Assembly: GCA_013139935.1 (NCBI GenBank)
Contig: WSZX01000300.1
Location: 1-5,138 of the forward strand
Reading direction: 5' to 3'
DNA: 5,138 bases
DNA from: Ardenticatenales bacterium
GTDB taxonomy: Bacteria > Chloroflexota > Anaerolineae > Promineifilales > UBA4811
Of this stretch, positions 1 through 5,138 are shown one piece after another; position 1 is the stretch's first letter; every line of letters starts with the position of its first letter. The translations under genes were made by a program, and so were the position numbers. The notes below the pieces were generated by a model, which made no database searches, was not told where the DNA came from, and was given only the letters and a program-made list of their open reading frames with translations.

Positions 1-2
1 TG

Positions 3-497
3 TCGATTCCCGAGTTCACGGTGCAGTCGGGTGTCAGCCTGGCATCTGCGGCTGCCATCAAAGCGGCACTTGAGCTTGGCCGGCGGGGCGTAACCGAGAC
101 AGCGCCGGAGGCCATGATGATACGCTCTCCCGCTGACTGCGCCAGCCTGTTGGCCCCGGACATGCAGCACCTGGAACAGGAGAATCTCGTCACAGTCATC
201 TTGAACACACGCAATCGCGTCCTCAAGGTTCACACCTGCTATGTGGGTAGCCTGAATTCGGCGATGGTGCGCACCGGCGAGCTCTTCCGCGAGGCCGTCA
301 GGCGCAACGCAGCAGCGATCATAGTCGCCCACAACCATCCATCCGGTGACCCAACTCCTTCTCCCGAGGATGTCACGCTGACCAGGCAGCTCGTCCAGGC
401 GGGCAAGCTGATGGACATTGACGTCCTTGACCACATGATCATAGGGCGCAGTGGAAATTACGTAAGCATGAAGGAGCGGGGCCTTGGATTCACATGA
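3..497 (+). CDS. radC: RadC-family JAMM/MPN domain protein, C-terminal part (5' end outside window)
   Basis: The reading frame is already open at the first codon of the window, so the true start lies upstream. A GTG at position 21 is possible but unlikely to be the start, because the residues around it fit the end of the N-terminal helix-hairpin-helix part of RadC (AIKAALELGRR, a family hallmark). The RadC core follows: NLVTVILNTRNRVLKV, then VGSLNSAMVRTGELFREA, then the metal-binding signature AHNHPSGDPTPSPED near positions 321-371, with both His, the Ser and the Asp of the JAMM motif present, and GKLMDIDVLDHMIIG near the end. About 165 codons are visible of the usual 220 or so. RadC proteins were once called DNA repair proteins, but their biochemical role is unsettled; many copies lie on mobile elements. 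The gene ends in TGA, 48 bases before a small gene on the same strand. The family assignment is firm; the function is not known. Confidence 0.95.
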   Translation, partial: SIPEFTVQSGVSLASAAAIKAALELGRRGVTETAPEAMMIRSPADCASLLAPDMQHLEQENLVTVILNTRNRVLKVHTCYVGSLNSAMVRTGELFREAVRRNAAAIIVAHNHPSGDPTPSPEDVTLTRQLVQAGKLMDIDVLDHMIIGRSGNYVSMKERGLGFT

Positions 498-512
498 GCC
501 CCGTCCAATGAA

Positions 513-527
513 TCCCTACGGTAGGGA
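513..527. promoter_or_regulatory. 15-bp perfect palindrome ahead of the small gene
   Basis: The sequence TCCCTAC-G-GTAGGGA has two 7-base arms that are exact reverse complements around one central base. It lies between the radC stop and the Shine-Dalgarno site of the next gene, ending 7 bases before AGGAGG. In RNA it could fold only as a short stem of about 5 bp with a 5-base loop and has no T-run, so a terminator is unlikely. A binding site for a dimeric regulator or a translation-modulating hairpin is possible. Only the symmetry is seen; the role is inference. Confidence 0.4.
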
Positions 528-534
528 AATATCC

Positions 535-540
535 AGGAGG
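535..540 (+). promoter_or_regulatory. Ribosome binding site of the small gene
   Basis: AGGAGG is a full match to the Shine-Dalgarno consensus and is followed by a 5-base spacer and ATG at 546. It is the main evidence that the 57-codon frame at 546-719 is translated, and it fixes the start codon. Confidence 0.8.
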
Positions 541-545
541 GCACA

Positions 546-719
546 ATGACTAGCGGCCTGACCGTCCTGTGCATTGAGCACAAAAGTGGCAACAACATCC
601 ACATCTGCGACACCGTTCGCACTGCGTTCGACATCCTGAACCAGTACGTCCAGGAGAATTGGAACACCCATCATGACGGCAAGATTCCGGAGGACCTAGA
701 AATCGCAACTGAGATCTGA
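546..719 (+). CDS. Small protein of 57 aa downstream of radC, 3' end at insertion sequence boundary
   Basis: The frame starts MTSGLTVLCIEHKSG and ends EDLEIATEI. It is acidic overall, soluble, with no signal peptide or membrane segment. The first part (LTVLCIEHKSGNNIHIC) looks like a beta hairpin, and the middle (TVRTAFDILNQYVQENW) looks like an amphipathic helix that ends in a Tyr/Trp-rich stretch. From memory, small proteins with this beta-hairpin plus helix pattern, containing an EHxxG-like segment and a YVxxxW-like segment, occur near radC in mobile and plasmid regions; I could not check this. The function is unknown. The start is well supported by a perfect AGGAGG five bases upstream. 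It follows radC by 48 bases on the same strand, so co-transcription is likely. The stop TGA (717-719) is formed by the first three bases of the insertion sequence left end, so the native C-terminus may have been slightly different or longer. Confidence 0.75.
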   Translation: MTSGLTVLCIEHKSGNNIHICDTVRTAFDILNQYVQENWNTHHDGKIPEDLEIATEI

Positions 720-733
720 CTCCACTGAAAAAA
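717..733 (+). repeat. Left terminal inverted repeat of the insertion sequence
   Basis: TGACTCCACTGAAAAAA pairs with the right end with one mismatch (A at 724 against C). Its first three bases act as the stop codon of the small gene to the left. The A6 tract reads as T6 after the transposase stop on the minus strand. Confidence 0.88.
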
Positions 734-734
734 C

Positions 735-2471
735 CTAGGCTCCGTGCGCCGGAATGGGTTGAGGCGGGCGCATCAGGCGCAAGAAGCGGCGCAATTGTGC
801 CAAAAGAGAAGCAAAAAGAGAACTGCCAGACGTTTGCTGACCCGGTCTGGCTTCTTTTCCCTCAGTTTTTGCTCCCTTGGCTTCCTCTAGCCCGACCAGG
901 TACCGATGGATACGCCGCACATTGCTCATGGCGGCGGAACCAAGCATGACCATACTGACGCGGTCTTGGCCGCGTACTGGCACTTTACCATTACCGAAGG
1001 GATGTTTGATCGATCTGACGGTGGCTTCCACAGCCGCTCGCAGATTCTGTCCACTGGCACGCATGTCAGCAGTCCTCTGGCGGCGCAAGGCCAACTCTAC
1101 GTCTTGGTGCGAGAACCGCAGCACCCGCTGGGGCGTACGCTTGAGCAGCTGGGTCAGACAAGAGTCGTGGAACGAACAGCTCTCGCAGCCAACAGCATCG
1201 AAAGCCGCACGACAACGATCATCTTTTCTCCCGGCTGTCACTTCTGCCTGCTGACCGTTGGGGCAAGTGACTGTCTGGGGGTTGCCATCGGCGTCGAGTT
1301 CCCAGCCAAAGTCTTCCGGGCTTAGTTTCTCTTCCGACGGTTTGCGACCGCGAATGGCGCTCTGAACCTGTTGCACACCGAGTTCGCGCATTCTCTTGTC
1401 CACGTCTGGACTGTTGTAGCCGCCATCCGTGTTCATCTGTTCCACCGCGGTACGCTCTTTGAGATTCGGAAGCGCTTCGTCCAACATAGTTGCGTCGTCG
1501 GTGTTGTTCGCTTCCGTTTGCACTTTGACAATCAACTGAAGCTTGTTCTCAGGATTGCATGTCTCGGTCGCATTGACGACATAACCCCGGGAACCCTCAC
1601 CGCGCTTCTGGCGATAGGTGGCTTCCCAATCATCGGGTGACTGCAAGCTGCTGGCACTCAGTTCTTTCCCTTCTTTCGGACGCAGGCTGGCGTCATCGGC
1701 GGTGAAATGCTCCTGAAACACACGCTGCAACACGCGATAAGCAGGTTCTTCACTGTAGTCGGAGGCCAAGTCGTCTACCAGGCAGCTCATCAACGCGCCA
1801 ATGCGCTGGAGGTGTTCCGTTGCATCTTCGCCTTTGAGGTGATAGACATATTGCCCAGAACTCCCTTTCATATAGGGTTCAAATGCTTCTGCCCACCGTT
1901 GTTGGTCTGTCTCGGCCAGCATCCGATGCACACGCTGGAGCACCTCGACCAGCAGTTGCAGACGGCTCATCTTCCGGATGTTGCTGGCAATCATCGTACT
2001 GTCCATGCGTAGCTTGTTGGTCTGCAATTCAAAGGCCGCAATCTGTTCGTCGGTGATCTGCTCAAAGACCTGCTCGATTAGGTTCTCTCCCGTCTCTTGC
2101 ATGTACTGGGTGACGCGACGGCGGAAGTTGTACAGCGTGCGCAGTTCAAAATGCCCCACGCCCAAATCACGGTAGCCCAAGGCATAGCGCACCTGTATGT
2201 CATAGCAAAAGTGATCGTACATCTCTTCATCGCTCCAGCCAAAGCCCGACTTGAGGATTATCAGGCCAACCAGGACGTTGATTGGCGTGTTGGGGCGAGA
2301 AGCTTTGTCGGAAAAGAGGATAGCAAACAGCTTTTCGTCTATCCGGACAAAGATCTCGCGATAGAAGGTCCCGGCCCAGGAGGCTTCCAATCGCCCCAAT
2401 AGTTTCTTGGGTAGCGAGTTGATGCTACTGAACATAAATGTCTGTCGGTGCTGGTCATTTTCTTGGAACAT
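735..2471 (-). CDS. DDE transposase, IS1182-like family, intact (578 aa)
   Basis: This enzyme should cut and join the ends of the surrounding insertion sequence. Residues about 40-120 form the N-terminal DUF772-type domain (VLVGLIILKSGFGWSDEEM, then RTLYNFRRR), typical of IS5/IS1182-like transposases. The three catalytic acidic residues appear to be D157 in LRMDSTMIASNI, D349 in MNTDGGYNSPDV and E482 in NLRAAVEATVRSIKHPFG. Between about 185 and 300 there is a long, mostly helical insertion. A cysteine group, C403, C420, C429, C432 and C438, suggests a zinc-binding knuckle between the second D and the E. The last 50 residues are a Lys/Gly/Ala-rich linker and a basic amphipathic helix. No frameshift or internal stop is seen, and the start is backed by GAGGAG six bases upstream. 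It is somewhat long for the family, and convergent with radC. Confidence 0.94.
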   Translation of the reverse strand: MFQENDQHRQTFMFSSINSLPKKLLGRLEASWAGTFYREIFVRIDEKLFAILFSDKASRPNTPINVLVGLIILKSGFGWSDEEMYDHFCYDIQVRYALGYRDLGVGHFELRTLYNFRRRVTQYMQETGENLIEQVFEQITDEQIAAFELQTNKLRMDSTMIASNIRKMSRLQLLVEVLQRVHRMLAETDQQRWAEAFEPYMKGSSGQYVYHLKGEDATEHLQRIGALMSCLVDDLASDYSEEPAYRVLQRVFQEHFTADDASLRPKEGKELSASSLQSPDDWEATYRQKRGEGSRGYVVNATETCNPENKLQLIVKVQTEANNTDDATMLDEALPNLKERTAVEQMNTDGGYNSPDVDKRMRELGVQQVQSAIRGRKPSEEKLSPEDFGWELDADGNPQTVTCPNGQQAEVTAGRKDDRCRAAFDAVGCESCSFHDSCLTQLLKRTPQRVLRFSHQDVELALRRQRTADMRASGQNLRAAVEATVRSIKHPFGNGKVPVRGQDRVSMVMLGSAAMSNVRRIHRYLVGLEEAKGAKTEGKEARPGQQTSGSSLFASLLAQLRRFLRLMRPPQPIPAHGA

Positions 2472-2477
2472 ACGCCA

Positions 2478-2483
2478 CTCCTC
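2478..2483 (-). promoter_or_regulatory. Ribosome binding site of the transposase
   Basis: On the minus strand GAGGAG lies six bases before the ATG at 2471. This supports the start MFQENDQ over the later in-frame Met at residue 13. Confidence 0.7.
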
Positions 2484-2546
2484 AAGATGTAGAGACTGGC
2501 CTATTCTACCTCTATTCTTGAAACTGGAGGAGGGCGCTCGCTACCC

Positions 2547-2563
2547 TTTTTTCAGGGGAGTCA
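2547..2563 (-). repeat. Right terminal inverted repeat of the insertion sequence
   Basis: The plus strand reads TTTTTTCAGGGGAGTCA, the reverse complement of the left end with one mismatch. The AT-rich host sequence begins immediately afterwards. Confidence 0.88.
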
Positions 2564-2604
2564 TAATTGAATCAGAAATTAATAATTCACCAGCAAACAA
2601 TCAT

Positions 2605-2649
2605 CGGGATCGGGCGCCCGCTGCCATCAACCGGCGCCCGAGTGACCCG
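2605..2649 (+). other. GC-rich stem-loop between the insertion sequence and the GH57 gene
   Basis: TCGGGCGCC (2610-2618) pairs perfectly with GGCGCCCGA (2633-2641) across a 14-base loop, giving a 9-bp stem. A further four pairs, CGGG (2605-2608) with CCCG (2646-2649), extend it across an asymmetric internal loop. The left arm also contains the self-complementary CGGGCGCCCG (2611-2620). There is no T-run after it, so it is not a classic intrinsic terminator. It may be a Rho-independent-like end of the former radC unit, a leader structure of the GH57 mRNA, or incidental to GC-rich sequence. Confidence 0.45.
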
Positions 2650-2703
2650 GCGCGGGTCCGTACCTCGACCGGTGCAGGCGCCGCACAAGTCAGGGGGGTG
2701 TGC

Positions 2704-2711
2704 AAAGGAGG
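2704..2711 (+). promoter_or_regulatory. Ribosome binding site of the GH57 gene
   Basis: AAAGGAGG is a near-complete anti-16S match with an 8-base spacer before the ATG at 2720. It decides the start and fits the lipoprotein signal peptide that begins there. Confidence 0.82.
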
Positions 2712-2719
2712 TTCAGACC

Positions 2720-5138
2720 ATGAGACCTTTCGGTAGGTTTATCTTGACTCTGGTTGTGGGCAGCCTCCTGCTGAGCGCTTGTGGCGCCCCCACACCGACA
2801 CCCGCCGGGCTGACCCCCAGCGCCTCGCCATCGACCACGCCGGTATTGACGGCCCCGGTCGAGCCGGCGGCTCTTCCCTCTGAGGGAGAAGGGCCTATCT
2901 ACCTGGCCATCATCTGGCACCAGCATCAACCCGTCTACACCAAGAACCCGGAAACGGGCGCCTATGTCCGTCCGTGGGTGCGCGTCCATGCCACCAAGGA
3001 CTATGTGGACATGGCTGCCATCCTGGAGCGATATCCAACCGTTCATGCTACCTTCAACCTGACGCCAAGCCTGATTCGCCAACTTGATGATCTGGCGGCC
3101 GGGGCCAAAGACCTGTACTGGGTCCTGGCGGAGATTCCGGCGGCCGAATTGGACCATGAACAGAGGCAGTTCATTCTCGATCGTTTCTTTGACACCAATC
3201 GCCGGATCATCGCCCGCTTTCCGCGCTACCAGGAACTCTTGCGCCGGCGGGACTCTAGCGACGACCCGCTGGGCGAGTACCGCACGCAGGACTTTCTCGA
3301 CCTGCAGGTGCTGTTCAACCTGGCCTGGGTTGACCCTGATTGGCTGCGGCAGGAACCATTGGCCGGTCTGGTGGCGAAAGGGGAGGGTTTTGAAGAGGCG
3401 GACAAGGAAATCCTCTTTGCCGAGCACATGAGGTTGATTCAGGAGGTCATCCCGGTCCACCGCAGGCTTCAGGACGCCGGGCAGATTGAGGTGACCATGA
3501 CCCCCTATGCCCACCCCATCCTGCCCTTGCTGGTCAGTACCGACATGGCCCGGCAGGCGCTGCCTGCCCTGGCGTTGCCCGGTGCACAGTTCGCGTACGA
3601 GCAGGACGCGGTAGCCCAGGTAGAGCTGGGAGTGCAGTTGTACGAGACACACTTTGGCCGGCCGCCGCGCGGCATGTGGCCCGCAGAGGGGTCGGTGGCC
3701 CAGGGTATCGTCAGCATGGTGGCCCAAAACGGCATCCAGTGGATGGCCTCCGACGAGGGGGTGCTGGCCAAGAGCCTGGGGTTCGATAGCTTTGCCCGTG
3801 ATTCGAGCGAAATCGTCGTCGAGGCCGACCGGCTCTACCGGCCCTACTATGTGGAAGGCGAGCGCGGCGGCCCGGTGGCGATCGTCTTTCGGGATATTGT
3901 CATCTCTGACAAGGTGGGGTTCACCTACTCGGGCCTGCCGGGCAGCGTGGCGGCGGCCGATTTTGTCGGGCGCATACACGACATCCGCGACCGGCTGATC
4001 GCCAGCGGTGTGCCAGGGCCACACCTGGTTTCAGTCATCCTAGATGGCGAGAACGCCTGGGAGCATTACGCGAACGACGACAAGGATTTCTTGCACGGGC
4101 TCTACCAGCGACTCGGTGATGATCCCCTGATCCGCACCGTTACTCCAAGTGAATTCCTGGAAATCGCCCCCGATCAGCCCGAGATCGAGGATCTGTGGGC
4201 TGGCTCCTGGATCAATCATGATTTCTCTACCTGGATCGGCGAGGAAGAAGAGAACATCGCCTGGGAGCGATTGGCCGCCACGCGCGAGTTCCTGGAAGAG
4301 TACATCACCGGACGCCGCAAGGGCCAGGTCAGCGACCAGGTCCTGGACCAGGCGCAGATGCTCATGTACATCGCCGAGGGGTCCGACTGGTTCTGGTGGC
4401 TCGGCGCGGACCAGAACTCGGGCAATGACGAATCTTTTGATCAGCAGTTTCGCGATACGCTCAAGCAAGTCTACCTTACACTGGGCGAAGAGCCACCCGG
4501 CTTGCTGGACATGCCGATCATTCCACCACTGGCCGTCTCCGCCGACCGCCCCTGCACCGCTCTGGTCGAGCCAACAGTTGACGGAGTGATTGAGGAAGAT
4601 GAATGGAGGGCGGCCGGCCTTTACCTGGCCCGCGGCGGCGCGATGGCAGAGGCTCAACCTCTGTGTCAGAGTCTGGCCTACGGTTTCGACAGCCATAACC
4701 TCTACCTGGCTCTTGAGGTGGCCGGCGGATGGGTCTCGCCGGCCGGCGAGGGCTACATCGGGATCTATCTGAGTGTGCCTGGCGGCGGCCCGGCCGGCGA
4801 CTCTGGCATGGGTTTCGCAGCCAATCGGATGGTGGCGATCCGGTTTGCTGATGGCGAGTTGGCGGAAGCTGTATTCTACCTGGCGACCGCCGATGAAGAG
4901 TGGTCCGCGAGCTCAAGTTCTGAACTGGTGGCCCCCGACCGCCTAGAGTTGACCTTGCGCGGTATGGAGCCCGAGTTGACGCGGCCGGTGGCCTGGCATG
5001 GGGGACAGTTGGAAATGGCCATTCCTCTCCTGGCGCTGGGCGGAGCCGATACCGGCGACCGCCTCACCCTGCGCGCCGTTTGCCGCCCAACTGAGGAGGC
5101 CGGCGGAGAAAGCACCGTGGTGGCGAACGCCGGCCAGG
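2720..5138 (+). CDS. Lipoprotein glycoside hydrolase, family GH57 (amylopullulanase/alpha-amylase type), 3' end outside window
   Basis: The frame is open for 806 codons to the window end. It begins with a lipoprotein signal (MRPFGRFILT..., lipobox LSAC with Cys21), then a Thr/Pro/Ser-rich spacer to about residue 55, so the enzyme should be anchored on the outer face of a membrane. The GH57 domain spans about 60-480: WHQHQPVY (66-73, region 1), ATFNLTPSLIRQL (110-122), TPYAHPILPLL (261-271), GMWPAEGSV with the probable nucleophile E323, WMASDEGVL (341-349), and LDGENAWEHY with the probable acid/base D442. Residues about 490-600 form a helical part (GSWINHDFSTW, GSDWFWWLGADQ) common in amylopullulanase-like members. 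From about 615 a beta-rich module starts (VDGVIEEDEW, then DSHNLYLALEV), resembling DOMON or glucodextranase C-terminal carbohydrate-binding domains. The likely role is hydrolysis of alpha-1,4 and perhaps alpha-1,6 glucans; exact specificity cannot be read. All catalytic motifs are intact. Confidence 0.93.
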   Translation, partial: MRPFGRFILTLVVGSLLLSACGAPTPTPAGLTPSASPSTTPVLTAPVEPAALPSEGEGPIYLAIIWHQHQPVYTKNPETGAYVRPWVRVHATKDYVDMAAILERYPTVHATFNLTPSLIRQLDDLAAGAKDLYWVLAEIPAAELDHEQRQFILDRFFDTNRRIIARFPRYQELLRRRDSSDDPLGEYRTQDFLDLQVLFNLAWVDPDWLRQEPLAGLVAKGEGFEEADKEILFAEHMRLIQEVIPVHRRLQDAGQIEVTMTPYAHPILPLLVSTDMARQALPALALPGAQFAYEQDAVAQVELGVQLYETHFGRPPRGMWPAEGSVAQGIVSMVAQNGIQWMASDEGVLAKSLGFDSFARDSSEIVVEADRLYRPYYVEGERGGPVAIVFRDIVISDKVGFTYSGLPGSVAAADFVGRIHDIRDRLIASGVPGPHLVSVILDGENAWEHYANDDKDFLHGLYQRLGDDPLIRTVTPSEFLEIAPDQPEIEDLWAGSWINHDFSTWIGEEEENIAWERLAATREFLEEYITGRRKGQVSDQVLDQAQMLMYIAEGSDWFWWLGADQNSGNDESFDQQFRDTLKQVYLTLGEEPPGLLDMPIIPPLAVSADRPCTALVEPTVDGVIEEDEWRAAGLYLARGGAMAEAQPLCQSLAYGFDSHNLYLALEVAGGWVSPAGEGYIGIYLSVPGGGPAGDSGMGFAANRMVAIRFADGELAEAVFYLATADEEWSASSSSELVAPDRLELTLRGMEPELTRPVAWHGGQLEMAIPLLALGGADTGDRLTLRAVCRPTEEAGGESTVVANAGQ

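Larger units (their letters stand above)
717..2563 (-). mobile_element. Complete IS1182-like insertion sequence, about 1.85 kb
   Basis: The element consists of one intact transposase gene on the minus strand between two terminal inverted repeats. The left end reads TGACTCCACTGAAAAAA, and the reverse complement of the right end reads TGACTCCCCTGAAAAAA, so 16 of 17 bases match. The transposase stop lies two bases inside the left repeat, and its start lies 92 bases inside the right end. Length, single-gene structure and protein type fit the IS1182 family. The left flank ends in GAGATC and the right flank begins TAATTG, so no target duplication is evident; some members of this family leave none or variable ones. 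The outermost T/A pair may belong to the target instead, in which case the element is 718-2562. Confidence 0.88.

Noticed and set aside
458..667. Minus-strand frame of 69 codons over the radC end and small gene
   Set aside because: The plus-strand small gene has a perfect ribosome binding site and a plausible fold; this frame has neither.
717..740. T-run after the transposase stop on the minus strand as an intrinsic terminator
   Set aside because: The T6 tract is part of the inverted repeat and is present at both ends; I find no convincing stable hairpin directly before it.
877..2402. Plus-strand frames of 65-139 codons within the insertion sequence
   Set aside because: They lie opposite the intact transposase gene and show no domain; accessory genes on that strand are not expected in a single-gene element of this type.
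2502..2508. TAGAAT on the minus strand as a -10 box for the transposase
   Set aside because: The hexamer fits, but the sequence 17 bases upstream (TCCTCC) bears no likeness to a -35 box, so a promoter cannot be supported.
2407..2736. Plus-strand frame of 109 codons crossing the right end of the insertion sequence
   Set aside because: It spans the element boundary and its second half is unstructured and Arg/Pro/Ala-rich, so it is a chance frame.
2690..4024. Long minus-strand open frame of 444 codons
   Set aside because: It runs codon for codon opposite the GH57 gene, which rarely uses TTA, CTA or TCA, so antisense stops are scarce. Its product has low complexity and no recognisable domain, while the plus strand carries clear GH57 motifs.
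4040..4696. Minus-strand open frame of 218 codons
   Set aside because: It lies in the same antisense register as the previous frame, separated only by a CTA codon of the GH57 gene. It is a shadow.
4518..5115. Further minus-strand frames and the overlapping plus-strand frames of the 3084-4772 region
   Set aside because: They are Arg/Pro/Ser-rich shadow translations of GC-rich coding sequence with no credible ribosome binding site or domain.

Overview
This window is consistent with a chromosomal segment of a moderately GC-rich bacterium. The Thr/Pro-rich spacer right after the lipobox, next to a large secreted GH57 enzyme, reminds me of Chloroflexota (Anaerolineae-like) genomes. That is an inference from style only; no rRNA or other marker gene is present.

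Layout: (1) Positions 3-497 (+) hold the C-terminal part of a RadC-family protein with an intact JAMM metal-binding motif; its start lies before the window. (2) Positions 546-719 (+) hold a 57-codon small gene, absent from ordinary long-ORF lists, behind a perfect AGGAGG site and a 15-bp palindrome. It probably shares a transcript with radC. (3) Positions 717-2563 hold a complete insertion sequence of about 1.85 kb, bounded by 17-bp terminal inverted repeats (16 of 17 match). It carries one intact 578-aa DDE transposase on the minus strand that resembles the IS1182 family. Its left end supplies the stop codon of the small gene. (4) Positions 2564-2719 are a leader region with an AT-rich start, a strong GC hairpin and an AAAGGAGG ribosome binding site. 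(5) Positions 2720-5138 (+) hold the largest gene of the window, a lipoprotein glycoside hydrolase of family GH57 with a C-terminal beta-rich module. It is open to the end of the window (806 codons seen, no stop).

How the parts relate: radC and the small gene look like one short rightward unit. The insertion sequence landed at the very end of the small gene and points back toward radC, so its transposase is convergent with that unit. The GH57 gene lies downstream of the insertion sequence with its own strong ribosome binding site, and is probably a separate unit for extracellular or periplasm-facing alpha-glucan breakdown. I see no rRNA, tRNA, CRISPR array or defence system. I also see no clearly undescribed system; the most interesting items are the small radC-linked gene and the exact way the insertion sequence ends it.
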